DNA of 64,000 nt from Kryptolebias marmoratus (Eukaryota; Chordata; Actinopteri; Cyprinodontiformes; Rivulidae). Every line of letters starts with the position of its first letter. Position 1 is the first letter of the stretch. Made by a program: the position numbers and the translations under genes. Positions 23,167 through 34,516 of the stretch are shown here, one piece after another. The DNA lies in assembly GCF_001649575.2 (NCBI RefSeq), contig NC_051453.1:14979886-15043885 (forward strand). The letters are read 5' to 3'. The notes below the pieces were generated by a model. It was not told where the DNA came from, made no database searches, and worked only from the letters and a program-made list of their open reading frames with translations.

Positions 23167-23294
23167 ATTTCAGCTCTGAGTTTGGTGTCATGGGCCAACA
23201 GTCAGAGACGGGGCCAGCGGTGAGCCTGGATGACATCAAACACTCACCAGACGCTGAAGCCGGAAGACAGGCAGGAACCGTGAAGCTGTGCTAA
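23167..23294 (+). CDS. Weak candidate terminal exon, unknown protein
   Basis: A strong acceptor (TTCCTTCTGTCCTCCCCTTCAG ending at 23166) is followed by two bases completing a split codon and 41 open codons to TAA at 23292-23294. The peptide starts FSSEFGVMGQQSETG and ends GRQAGTVKLC. I recognise no family. Forty-one open codons can arise by chance, so this is weak. The phase is the same as that of the midn terminal exon, so an alternative last exon spliced from the same donor is formally possible, though the distance (20 kb) makes it unlikely. It could equally be a decoy acceptor in unique DNA next to a repeat. Confidence 0.15.
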
Positions 23295-23944
23295 ACTCTG
23301 TCACTGTCTATCATCAAAACAAAACAAAACAAAAAATGTGCCTTAGACTGAGCAGCTCTGCACACATGCGGGTGCTTCGGCAGGTGGGGAGAGGACGTGA
23401 GCCAACACGCCGAATGATCTTTTTTCTAAGCATGTTGCTTTTTTCCAACCTTATCTAAAACGTGGGGAAATGGGAGGGGAAAATGAGAATATCAAACTTA
23501 ATGTCAAGTGGTAACAATATTCTCATTCATCTGCCATTATTTGTCTTGCGTTCACGGTAATTACAAAAAAAAAAAAAAGAAGAAGAAAATACAGTGCATG
23601 CCAATTTTCCAAGAGAAAAGGTTATTTTCAGTAGATGAAGACAGACTTTCCACTTGACCTGAGTATAATCAAAGAGCAGAACAATGAAATCAGGTTCTCT
23701 CTGAGGTTTCTCCATGCAGCTTTCTGACATTTTGCAGGGCTGTTTTTGGACTTAATGACTGGTGGATGAAAAATAAAAACTGAGGGGGTAACGTACAATT
23801 GTTGTTGCGTCCATCTAATCTATGCAGACGTGTTTTTTGTTGCTGGTTTTGGAATAAAGGGATGGGGTTTTGCCAAAACCTGACAAACCTAAATATTGTA
23901 CTTGAAGAAAAAAGAAGACGAGACTTGAACCTAAAGGTTTTTTT
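23295..23944. other. Intergenic, nothing recognised
   Basis: Unique sequence with an (AAAAC) run at about 23318-23335 and an A/GAA-rich run near 23565-23587. AATAAA occurs at about 23851 but cannot be tied to a transcript. Confidence 0.45.
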
Positions 23945-24290
23945 GGTAGGCTGGGCTTGGCCACCCTACTGAGAAAACCTATTTTAGCCGCTTAATCTAT
24001 TGTTTTCTGTTATTATGCATACCTCATGACCATAGATGAGCATTAGAACATAGATGAACCAGTAAATTGAGAGCTCATTTTTGCTCCACCATGACAAACC
24101 TTATTACTGTGGACGAGGCCCCAATCTGTTGATCCATCTCCCGCTCCATCCTGCTATCACTCGTAAATGAGACTCCCAGATAACTAAACTCTTCCACTTA
24201 AGAAAGACTCATCTACAAGCCAGTGGGAGACTTCCACCTATTTTCAGTTGAAAACCATGGTCTCAGACTTAGAGGAGCTTAGATATCTAA
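23945..24290 (-). mobile_element. Non-LTR retrotransposon fragment (RTE/Expander-like), minus strand
   Basis: The plus strand reads as the reverse complement of a very common teleost LINE: CCACCCTACTGAGAAAACC, CTCATGACCATAGATGAGCA, ACCAGTAAATTGAGAGCTC, CATCTCCCGCTCCATCCTGC and AAAACCATGGTCTCAGACTT appear in the family's order. This is the region upstream of the C-terminal part of the reverse transcriptase ORF. It is highly diverged, with many stops, and no intact reading frame survives. The clade name is from memory and uncertain; membership in this fish LINE family is much safer. Confidence 0.7.
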
Positions 24291-26589
24291 ACTTTGAGTC
24301 AGATTTAGCACTTTTCCAAATACTGATGAAGAAGACTAAACTTGAACCTAAACCAATCCACTTGCCCCAGACTGGGGAGGATCAGAGCCATCAGATGTCT
24401 GTCAGTCAGTTCAGACCTTCTCAACCAGTCTGGGAAATATTGATCTCCCTGATTGATTCACAGTTTCGGTCCATCTGCCTGATCCAGACTTTAATGCCAC
24501 CAGAGCACACGGGAGGAAAAGACAAGGCGGGTGGAAAAGCATAGCAAGGCAAAGATAAATGGATACAGAGATACCCAGATAGGTTAGTACATCAGGAGGT
24601 GGTCTAGGGGACGGAGAGAGAGTCCAGTCTGGACAGCTGGTGTTGATAGCTAATCTGCTCATTGCGGGTGCTTTTTGTAAAACATGAAACCCAGCAACCT
24701 GATAGCATGAATTAATAAATGAACAATTTTGCCTACAACAAGGCCCCCCCTTGTTCCATCTGGGTTTCTTTACACAGACACAATAGACACTTAGAGGGGT
24801 CCATGGGGGGCTTTATTCCCTCAAGTACAAACTGCACAGACCACTGCATGACTGAGAACCACTTGATCACATAATGACACCAAGAGCTGGTATCCTGCAT
24901 GTATCCATCGAAGTAACTCATGGTGTGGGATCTGTGAATAGCATTTTGGAGGCAACTGCCGCTTCTCCTCTTCTTCTTCTTTTTTTGGTTATTTACAGCA
25001 GGCCTAATAAGCTGTGTGGGTGGTGAAAGAGGAACCATTAGCTCAATAGTCTCAGCCTTCTCTTGCTTCTTTGCTTTTCAAGCCCAAGCAATGGGAACAC
25101 CTGCATCGAGAGGCGCGTGGTAGGAGGAGCGGGAGGAATATAGGAAAAAAAAACCCAGAGTGTCAGGGTTTAGAGGTGCAAAGAGGTAATGAAGGAGGTG
25201 GGAGTGATGAAAAGAAAGAAAGAGACAGGCAGTTTCTTGCCAAGAGTTGCAAGAAAAAAAAATATTACTCTTGTTCCATAAAAATTAAGGGTACAGCTCC
25301 TGGCTGAATTTTAAACCCAATAAAACCACCAACTGTCATTTTCTTAGTATGTAAGGCTATTTAGCAGTTTAAATAAACAAAATGAAAAAAAAAGTCTGTT
25401 GATTATTGGCTTTAGCTGATAACAGCTATCATAAAATATTACAATTTATATGCCTTAAACTACTACCATGTTTATATATGGATGCAGAGGGGGTGGGAAT
25501 GGAATAAATCAATGAAGTTTTCTCAGGGAGTCTCGACTTTGACTGTTAAATTTAGTTTAAGTACCAAAATATATGTTTGGAATAAGAGAAAGCTCACAAT
25601 ATGGCAAAATGTGGTGTGATAAAGTCAGACACTGAGCTTATTTGTACCAGAAATTCTGATGATACATAGGATACTTAAGAAACAACAAGATAACTCTGTA
25701 AGCCAAAAGTCATTAACTCTCTGATATCAACATATATCCAAAAGGAAGACACTCATCTTCTTTTGTCCCCTGCAGATTCTCACCATTCTCCTGAAGACCG
25801 TTCACAAATAAATCCCTTACCCCCCTTTTACTTGAGTGTTGAAGTGTCTTGCCTTTCAGTTTTTATTACTCTGGGTTTACAAACCATTTTTAGATGACAA
25901 TGTTAGGTTAATTAGTGAGTCTATATTGGTGTTATTGTGTGTGTGTGTGCGCATGGTTGTTTGTCGCTCCTGTGTTGGCTGCTGGCATAGATAATGTTTC
26001 CCCATAATTCTGAATGGAAAAAAGCATGAATGTAATAGTTACTGTTTTCATCTATAAATGATGAAAGAAAATTTTGAAAACATTACTAAAGCCTTGACAA
26101 TCTCACCTCTGAGATTATTGTTAAATAATCCCTTCTTCATATGTTGGGTGGTTTGTGTAAAGCCTGCACCAGTCTGAAAATGTGAGACTTTTCACTCATG
26201 TTGCAGACCATTTTAATGTTAACGTTCATCAAGGCTTCGCTGTGTTTGCATGTTTGCTGCTAGACTGTTGCTAGTCCACATATCGTGTGCCATATGTTAG
26301 AGTTCACAGGGTCAGCTTTTTATGCATGCCATCTTGCCACAACTCATATTAGCTGGAAAAGCAGTGTGTGTATTACAACATATTTAGAACTTGCTGTACA
26401 AAACAGGTCCTTTTTAAAAAAGTGAGCATAGCTATTGTCAGTTCTGGTAAAGAGTTCACATCACAGAGGTTCACAGATTCCACCATCATCTCTTTGTTGT
26501 CCTGTGTGAGACAAAGAGTAGAAGCTGATGTTAACATAAAGCATAGTTTTTATCGCCATCATCTAAAAGGTGAAGGCAGATTGTTTTTG
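24291..26589. other. Intergenic, no gene recognised
   Basis: This may begin with unrecognisable LINE remains. It contains a purine-rich stretch (25100-25260) and AT-rich unique DNA after 25300. A short GT run lies near 25938-25949. No gene, RNA or further mobile element is identified. Confidence 0.45.
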
Positions 26590-26830
26590 CCCATATCTGT
26601 GTGTCTCTTACCAAAGTATCTCATGAACCACAGGATGAGTTTCAATGAAACTTGCAAAACGTGATTATTGGATACACATGTACAACTGATTAACATTTAG
26701 AGTCAACCTGATCACAAAAATAAAACACGAAAATATCTGTAAGTCAGTCAATTTTACAGATGTTGAGCTAAAATTTGACATAGTAGTAGCCGAGAGTAAC
26801 TCACAAAACAGACCCAGAATAGGTAATAGC
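26590..26830 (+). repeat. Copy 4 of the two-module repeat family (single module)
   Basis: The module blocks are in order: AAAGTATCTCATGAACCACAGGATG, TACAACTGATTAACATTTAGAGTCAACC, AGTCAGTCAATTTTACAGATGTTGAGC and AAAATTTGACATAGTAGTAGCCGAGAG. The Lys/Ala-like AAGATGGC block is deleted or diverged. No head hairpin or second module is recognised. Confidence 0.8.
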
Positions 26831-28064
26831 TTGTGATATTGAATGACACAGCAGATAAGATTACACCTTTGGCATTTTGGAACATAAAAATACCTAAAAC
26901 TCTGGTATGGAAGGCAGTTGGTAAAATGTAGTCCTTCAAGGAATGCCCGGTCTTTAATTGCTTTTTATTTTACACTTTATTTTGAAAAAATATCTGATAA
27001 ACTTGTTATTCGTTTTTCTACAAATAATTATAATTTTTTTGCAAGTGATAGCTCAGACCCATGCAGTTCAAGCTTTTGCCTTGTTTAGTCTAATACATAA
27101 AGTTAGATTTTAGCAACAGTTTGCTGTGAAATATTGCATTTTCTGTCAGAATAATGGAAAGGAATGTATATTCAAGAGGGCCTTTTGAAATGAAATCAGA
27201 AAAGCAAGACTTACTAGATGTTCGTGTTCCTTTAAATGTGTATCATTTGCTTGCTTGCACTTGCTGAAGAGAACACTTATCCCATATACGTGTTTTGCAA
27301 CTGACAGCTGCAATTGATAAAATTGATGACAAAAGGTGAAAGGAATGAAACCAAGGCATTGTGGGTGTTGAGTGAGCCTGTCAGACAGCTGATGTATGGC
27401 AGGACAGATGCACAGGGGTGGAAGGGAGGCGGGATGAGGGGGGGAGCTGAGGTAAGCTGGCAGGCAGGGCACGGAGGATAAAGAACATAAAGAGGCAGAA
27501 GAGGAGCAGGCATGCAAGCTATGTGATGATTATCAGAAAACACAGGGGCCGTCTGTTCTCTCCCCAGCCCAGGCTGGGAGGCACAGGGCTGGGTCCCCAA
27601 GCAGGTGTGCTGGGTGGGGAAAACACAAAACAGAAGGGCGGGGGTGGGAGTGGAGAGGCAGACAGGCAAACGGAGACCAAAGCAGGAATGAAAAGGAGGA
27701 GAAAATACTGTAAGACAGCAGCAATTATTGATAAAAGGTTGAAAGACCAAAATATGCTGCTGAGATGAGAGCAGGGGTCACAGTAGGTGAAGGAGAACGG
27801 CACGCACGTCTTACTGGAAGCTATGTTTGTCATTAGAACCCCCGCATGGCTCAATAAAGAGCTCAGACACTGGAAGACTGGATGCCTTCCAGCATCTGTC
27901 TGTATGTTTAGATGTCAATATAGAAACGACTGTGTATCAGAGGAATCAGAGGGATCAATGGAGAGGAGAGATGAGCGTAAGTGGATCACCGTGCCCCACA
28001 GCTGACCCTTTATCACTGTGACACGTAAAGCATGTATTTTGCCCCCTGCAAACACACGCATACT

Positions 28065-28082
28065 CACACACACACACACACA
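28065..28082. repeat. (CA)9 microsatellite
   Basis: A perfect CA dinucleotide run. Confidence 0.95.
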
Positions 28083-28445
28083 GTCAAGTACAAATGCACT
28101 CACACATTGTTTTATAACATCTTGTTTTTTGCACAGATGTTTGAAGGAGGAAACATTCATTGTAATTCTTCTTCAAACGATGGGCTCGTTTTGCATGAAA
28201 CCAGTTTTTTCTAAAATGAAAAGATGGATGAAACTCTGCATTTGTGGTTTCATGAAGGTTAAATATATTCATGTGACAGCTCATCCGTGTACTGAGTCAA
28301 GCATATTCCTTTCTTGTTTTCGTCTTTCTGAGTACTGTATGTTCAGAGGCTTTCAAAGGACAAATAATTGGCTTGTGACTCTACACTGCAACATAATTAA
28401 GTATAGATAAATCAGCAGAGACTAGCATAGGCCTTGTCTGTGCAA

Positions 28446-28469
28446 ACACACACACACACACACACACAC
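28446..28469. repeat. (AC)12 microsatellite
   Basis: A perfect AC run followed by an imperfect CA-rich stretch up to about 28484. Confidence 0.95.
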
Positions 28470-28484
28470 GCACATGCACACACA

Positions 28485-28960
28485 AAGAGTCAGTGTTGCC
28501 TTGTCAGCTGCTGCCGCTTCTGGTAAAGCACACTGGCTGTGGGAGTGCAGGGACATTTCTCGCTAAGGGAAGTGGTGGGTTTTGCAGTCTCGTTTTAGCC
28601 TTCGTGTTGAGAAATGGCCGAGTGCTGGTTTCATTTCGACTGGAGAGAATAGCAATTACGCTCTGCGGGTCACGTGACTGAGATGCATGGCTTTTTACCG
28701 CACCGTCGAGGCCCTCCAAGGCTGATATGCCAAGAATGAAAAATATACAGGCAACCCCTCCCCCCTCGTCCCAACCCATCACTTCCTCCGCCATGTGGAC
28801 TTTCCCCCTTTACACACACACTCAAAGAAAAAGATAGTTGGTATCTTCTGAATGGCCTCGAGCCCCATCCCATCCTTGCATTAGTTAGTCCCACAGAATA
28901 AAGAATATCTTGCTCTGGAATGAATGGATTCACCGATCATGCTCCAAATGTTCTTGGGCT
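28485..28960. promoter_or_regulatory. Candidate regulatory element with palindromic GTCACGTGAC
   Basis: A GC-balanced, non-repetitive island contains GTCACGTGAC at 28669-28678. This is the exact 10-bp palindrome bound by USF and MiT/TFE factors (the CLEAR motif). Nearby AGCAATTACG adds a homeodomain-type core. No reading frame resembles a known protein. Regulatory role is inferred from motif quality and composition. Confidence 0.35.
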
Positions 28961-29205
28961 AACCCATAAAGCTCATATTGTTCTCTGTTGAATTTGTTTT
29001 CACTGAAATATAGATCAATATCCAGAGACAATGGATGACCAGCAGCATCAGATAAAAACAAAACCAAAAAAAAAAAACCCACTCATTTAATTGGTGAAGA
29101 CTTGCCATTAATCTACACTGTGTGTGTGTGTGCGTGCCCTATTGTCTGTGCATCCTTTCACTTTGTTTTAAAGTGCTACATTTTTCCCCCCTCTTCCTCT
29201 CCCAG

Positions 29206-29302
29206 CGACAGGCAGCGCATCTTTTTCCAGCCAAGGAGGACGTTGATAAATGGCTGCAAGTGGAGCTGGAGAGGCACAATTAAGATCCCATCAGGATAAG
29301 AG
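29206..29302 (+). other. Splice-flanked candidate exon (97 nt), probably non-coding
   Basis: A near-ideal acceptor (TTTTTCCCCCCTCTTCCTCT then CCCAG ending 29205) and a donor AG|GTAAAG at 29303 bound a 97-nt segment. One frame opens directly at the acceptor and runs 25 codons (including PAKEDVDKWLQVELERHN) to TAA at 29281-29283. No frame is open across to the donor, so if it is an internal exon it is untranslated. I do not recognise the peptide. RNA evidence would decide. Confidence 0.15.
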
Positions 29303-29861
29303 GTAAAGGTAAATTATTTACATTAACAAGACCATTTAGATCGCCACAGATTCCTCCACTATCGGAGAAGAAAAAAACAAAAAAACAACATACCTCTACC
29401 TTTGAAAACTGGAAGAGCTGAGTTCTGTAAATTGTTTGTGCTGTTAATTAATGAGCTGGGCAAAGATTTGTGTGCGTGTGTGTGTTCTTGTTATTGTGCT
29501 ATAGGTGTGTTAAGGTGCGGGGGGTGAGAGTGTGTGAGTAAAGAGGAATGGTGTGGTGGGTGGTAGAGGAAGGGGCTTGCCGATTAAAACAGCATGTGAG
29601 GCACAGCCCTTTTTTTCCTAACAGACTTTCCACTTTGACCCATGTTGTGTCTTCGAGGACACAAAGTTTCCTCTGTGGAGATGCAGAGCTCAAGTGCTCA
29701 GTCACTGCAGTCAAACAAATCAAAGCAAACAATCAGTTCATGTGCTGCTTACGAAACAGTTTGTGTTTATTCTTGTTTAAATTAATAAAAGTATAAATCT
29801 AACGAATTAAAACTCAATTATTTACCTTGAATACAGCAGCAAGGTTTTAGGTTCTTGTTTC
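29303..29861. other. Intergenic, nothing recognised
   Basis: Unique sequence with a GT-rich stretch near 29470-29545. No gene or mobile element is recognised. Confidence 0.45.
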
Positions 29862-30475
29862 TCAGCTTATCCATTCATTCATCCGCTCTCTGTCACTAAT
29901 CCATAGTCTGGTCGCAAAGACATTAGGTCCAGGAGGGAAACCCAGACATCTGTCTCCCCAGAGACACGCTTTAGTGCTTCCTTGGGGATCCCAAGACGTT
30001 CCCAGGCCAGACAGGATACATAATTCCTCCAGCAAGTTCAGGGTCTGCTCCATAATCTCTTCCGGGTTGGAAGTGTTCAGAAAACTATCAGAGAGAGGTG
30101 CCTCGAATGCATCCTAATCAGAAGTCTGAACCACCTCAGCTGACTCCTTTTGATGCAGGGGAGCAGTGGCTCTTCTCTGAGCTCCCTCCAGTTGACAAAG
30201 CTCCTCACATTAGCCCAAAGACTGAACCTAACCACCATAGGGGGAAGCCCATTACAGTATCCAGAATCCCATTCCACCTTTGTCCTGTTGAGCAACATGA
30301 CCTCAGACTGAGCCAGATGTCATCCCTGTTGTTTCACACTCAGCTGCGAACTGCCCCAGCTCACACTGAAGGTCAGGGTCGGAAGACGCCAACAGAGAGG
30401 AGACCCTGAGGTTCCCAAACCCAACGTTCTTTTCTCCACAAGGACAGGAGGGTTACGCAGCCCAGAACAGATTAC
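29862..30475 (-). mobile_element. Non-LTR retrotransposon 3' end (RTE/Expander-like), minus strand
   Basis: Read on the minus strand, this is the C-terminal end of a fish LINE reverse-transcriptase ORF. Around 30200-30100 the frame gives WRELREEPLLPCIKRSQLRW followed by an LIRM motif, matching the family pattern REELGVEPLLLRIERSQLRW. Further on, CLAWERLGIPKEALKRVSGE and VWVSLLDLM match the terminal motifs. On the plus strand the right part shows CACACTCAGCTGCGAACTGC, as in other copies. Several frameshifts and a deletion near 30290-30330 break the frame, so it is a dead 5'-truncated copy of the same family as 23945-24290. The 3' tail is the short CATTCATTCATCC run at about 29869. Confidence 0.8.
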
Positions 30476-32234
30476 ACTTGGAAAAAAAAAGTGTTTTTTG
30501 AGTTTGTGCCAAAGTTATTTGAAAGAATACCTGAAGCATATTTTCCACTCAGAAAAACACTTTTTTTTAAATAAAAAACAAATACACAAAATCCAACAGA
30601 ATCTAATTCTTTGGTGGACTCAGCCATACAAATGGCACATTATCTGCTGATGTTGCTATTAGGTTTCTGATTACTGTTCTCAACCTGAAGAACAATACCT
30701 CGCCAAAGCTGTCACTGAGGAATTTTGCGCTGTTTTGTCTGGTTGTGCAAATTCTCATTTTTGCAACTTGTTTCATGCTGTGCAAGTAGTGTGTTTGAAA
30801 ACAGGAAGAGCAGCAGGACAGAGTCAGTGTGCAAGTTTGTTTCTACCAGGGGACCCACTAAGGACCAGTGGGGGCAATGACCACTCCTATAAATTTGCTG
30901 CCCCCCCCAGCATAGCCTCAGGAGGTTATTGTATTTTGGTATAAATATAAATTTGACAGAGAAGAGGAAAAACTTCCATAAAGTTGAGTAGTTACTGCAG
31001 TTCTCAAATATCAACTATTGAGCAGCCAAAGAAAAACAGCACCATATGCATATTCAAATGAATTATTTTGGCATTACACAATGCCATTCTTGTTAGACCT
31101 ATCTGCTGCCATTTTTGCTGTGTAGCAGTAATATATTTTTAGTGGTGACACCTATTGTTTAGGAGGAGAACTGCAGTGAGTATAAATGACTATATTCTGC
31201 TATATTGATGCTCCGACTCGTTTGTGCCTGGATCAATGCTGGAGGATATTTTATGCTTCCAGCACACCACCACATACACCACATACTCCCCAACAGCCAA
31301 CCAAGACAAATTCTGGTCTAACTTTAGGATTCATGCAACAATTTAGCTGCTTGTAAGCTGAGCAAGCTCTTGTTTTCGTAACAACTACTGGATGCAACAA
31401 CTGGAAGCTCAAAATCAACAGCCTTGAGTCAATGACAGTGTTAGGAAAAAAGACAGCATTAGTTTTCCGACTTTGGCACCCACAAAAAAACAGCAGAGCT
31501 ATCCACATCTGAAGTGAAGAAAGTTATATGGAAGGAATTAGAAACATAAACACATGCGAAAAAATAAAAAGCCACAGCGGAAATCTGTCTATGCCAGTAT
31601 GAAACATTGATTTTGGACTCTCGTTGTCTGACGTGATTCCAAAACAAAGTTTTCCCTCATGTGAAATTGAGACAACATTTCTTAATTGACAAACCGTGCT
31701 GCAGTTTGGAACGGTTTCATACACACGTGCATGCACTTCCTCGGGTTTCCAGCGCTGAGGCGGCTAAGTCTGTTTGCATCGCTGAACACGTCAACGCTGT
31801 ATTGGCAACTTTTGGGCCTGCATCTCTTGAAGCTAAAAGAAAAGGCAAAGCGACGTGCAAACCACTCACCTAAAGTTCAGTTTTTAAAACATCTGCGACA
31901 ATCATCTGTAAATCATCTCAGGGATTATGCTCAGTCACTCTCTACAAACTGTTTGCTGTCTCCTGGGGAAAGAGTCGGCTGAGTGTTTTTCCAAGTTGCA
32001 GCAACCAAATGTCTTAATAATTAACCTACGTGTTCTCCATTACTCTGGTGGAAAATAAACACAGCTTTTGTGCTGGGGAATAGTTTTGCAGGAGAAAGGT
32101 TTCCATTTCATCAGAGCAGTCCAATTAATTCAGACAATGTAAGGAAAGCCATACTCTGGTTAACTTGGTCGGGTTCACCTACCTATTGAGCATTTTTAAC
32201 AATGAGATTCTTCATAAAAATTACACTTTGAACT
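30476..32234. other. Intergenic, no gene recognised
   Basis: Mostly unique AT-rich DNA. A segment around 30846-30912 (GGGGACCCACTAAGGACC, CAGTGGGGGCAATGACC, GCTGCCCCCCCCAGC) looks like part of a dispersed repeat, but I cannot name it. Nothing else is identified. Confidence 0.4.
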
Positions 32235-33060
32235 AGTCGTTATCGCCCACCGCAGAAAGATCCTGATCTGAAAATTGTTGTGGTAAAAGCAGAAACAAAT
32301 CTCCAACACATGTTTTGAGTGATACACAAATCTTTATTTAAATTTTTGCTATTAACTATTTGCAGTAAATTCTCCCTGTCTGTTAGCAAAACGTCTCAAG
32401 AATCATTGCACAGATTTAAATGTAACTTTCCAGAAATAATCACTGGGTGAGCCTCTACAACTGATAAGCTTTTGGAGCCAACACAATTCAAGATGGCCAT
32501 CACAGCCAACTCACCTTAGGAAACACAAAAATGGCTATAATTCAATCAACTTTACAGATATTGCTGTACAATTTGGTGCAGTTGTAGTTGAGAGTCATTC
32601 ACAACACATACTCCAAGTGCTAATCATTGTGCAATATTTTTGCTTAAAACATAAGCACTAACTGTTGGAGTCAAACCTGAATGTCTGTTAGCAAAATATC
32701 TCATGAATCACTTGATGGATTTGAATGGAACTCTCAGATATTAATCACTGAATGTACATCTATAATTGATTACCTTTTTGTGTTAATCCGATTCAAAGTG
32801 TTTGCCACAATTGTCCAATGTTAGCCAATGCAAAAATGGCTGTAACTCAGTCATTTTTACAGATATTGAGATAAATTTTGCTGTGGTAGTAGCTGGGAGT
32901 GGTTCACAGTGCATACTTTGATTGTGACATATTGTGTCACACACAATGTTATTTTTAAGGAACAACCAAAACCTCTACAACTCAACATAAGATGAACTTA
33001 GTCTAAAACTGAATGAATACATGAAAGCCAGAGGGTGATGTAAATTTCTTTCAAAGAACC
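32235..33060 (+). repeat. Copy 5 of the two-module repeat family (two modules in tandem)
   Basis: A partial head (GTTATCGCCCACCGCAG, about 32240) precedes module 1 (TTAGCAAAACGTCTCAAG at 32383; TTCAAGATGGCCATCACAGCC; TTTACAGATATTGCTG) and module 2 (TTAGCAAAATATCTCATGAATC at 32688; CTCAGTCATTTTTACAGATATTGAG; TGCTGTGGTAGTAGCTGGGAG). The same landmark recurs 305 bp apart. A tail with CATAAGATGAACTTAGTCTAAAACTG follows at about 32988. Modules differ from each other at many positions, so the duplication is not recent. Confidence 0.85.
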
Positions 33061-34265
33061 CCAGGCCTGTAATTTTCAAGTCTTTTAGCAAATGTTAACA
33101 GCTCTATCCAGGTGAAAGATTTTGCTCAACCAGTTTGAACTGGTGTTATGCAGAATTTTAACAATAAATACTTCAGTTTTTATACTCAAGTGAAGGTAAA
33201 ACTACTCCTAACAAGCAGAGAGGTTCCTGACTTGTTGGGATCAGTCAAACAACCTGCCTCGGAGTGTAAGTCCTGTATTAGTGCACCTCTAACTACATGT
33301 TTGCATATTTGCACAGCTGTGTGTGTTCAAACCCATCAGTGCATGTGTGTGCCCACGCATGAAAGTTTATGTGTGTATGTGTGCATGAGTGCGAGCGAGC
33401 CAGGAAGAGAGTGGGTGGGATACGTTTTCGACAAAGTTCCCCATTTTTCAGAAATAATCACTTGTTCCCGTTACAGATTTGCTGCGACTCCGGGGCTGCT
33501 GCGAAGGGAAACCCAGAAAATAAAAGCTCCCTCTGGTTCGCCGCCGTCTTCTGCCTGTCTCTTTGTTCCTCCATCTCCTGGTGCATCCCACCCCTGTCCT
33601 TGCAGCTCCTAACGAGGGGGTGTGGTTGTCACTGGAGGCGTTAGAGCTGAATTACCGTATTAATTAGCTCATCTTTTGACCGACAGACACAGGGCTGAAA
33701 TGTCACCACACTCACATTGGCCATAGGAAACACAATTAGTGGCAGTCATTATTGTTTTAGTGACGCACTGTGTTTGTCACTCCATTTCCTGCGTCCTTCA
33801 TTCCTCCCACTCTTCTGCTTCGTCTCCGGGTCTCCCACTCCTGTCTTTCTTGCCTGCCCCATTTTTACTTGTTGAACCGCAAATCTGCAGTAGAAAATAT
33901 TCAGTTCCAATAATTATGCCCTGTGAATGTTTGTGGCCAATGTGAACCTGCTGTTAGCAGCAGGAGTCGTTTACACCTTATAGCACAGGGAGAGCAGCAA
34001 GGTTTTAACTCCATGTAGTATTGATGGCACACTGGGACAAGCAACCATTTTATTTTTAAGTAGAGAGACGATGTCATTTCTTTTCAACCAGTTACCATCT
34101 CCAGAAACACACACAAACATTTGTGTTTGTTGAACAGCCGAAACCATCAGTTCCGTTCCAGTTCTCATCACATCGCAGATTATTTTCTGATGGCCATTCT
34201 TTCTCAAGCTTCCATTTGGTTTTTGGCAGCTATTTGTTTACAGTGAGCGCATACCCACGTTTCAG
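33061..34265. other. Intergenic, nothing recognised
   Basis: A GC-balanced stretch at about 33460-33660 has no identifiable coding content. A TG-rich stretch lies at about 33368-33392. The rest is unique sequence. Confidence 0.4.
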
Positions 34266-34400
34266 ATCAAATCAAATTTGTTTGTACAGCACATTTTAAA
34301 AAGCAACTGCCAATGGACAAAGTGCTGCACACATAACAATAAGTAGATAATACCAAATGCAAGAGGCCATAAAAACAAACAAAAACAAAAACAATTAAAT
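34266..34400 (+). repeat. Teleost dispersed repeat (AAATCAAATTTGTTTGTACAGC type)
   Basis: ATCAAATCAAATTTGTTTG, TACAGCACATTTTAAAAAGC and CAAAGTGCTGCACACATAAC match a short repeat very common in fish genomes (an AAATTTATTTGTATAGCAC...CAAAGTGCTTTACA pattern). It ends in an A-rich tail. The identity of the parent element is not known to me. Confidence 0.6.
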
Positions 34401-34516
34401 CATGAAAAAATGTCAAATCATGCTGTATTAAAAGCCAGCGATTTCAAAAATACATAACAATATATCTAGAATACTACAGGAGTAAACTCTTTTCCAAACT
34501 GCAGGATAACCTTTTT

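Larger units (their letters stand above)
26831..28484. other. Intergenic, two CA microsatellites
   Basis: Unique DNA with a purine-rich strand bias at about 27410-27520 and 27620-27720. Perfect CA runs occur at 28065-28082 and 28446-28469. No gene is recognised; long open frames here follow the strand-biased composition. Confidence 0.45.

Noticed and set aside
27277..27750. Open frame of 157 codons on the minus strand
   Set aside because: Composition is Pro/Ser/Leu-rich, following the pyrimidine-rich strand, and another overlapping frame on the same strand is equally open. No domain.
33148..33612. Open frame of 154 codons on the plus strand
   Set aside because: It includes a translated GTGTGT region (CVCVPTHESLCVYVC) and has no conserved motif.
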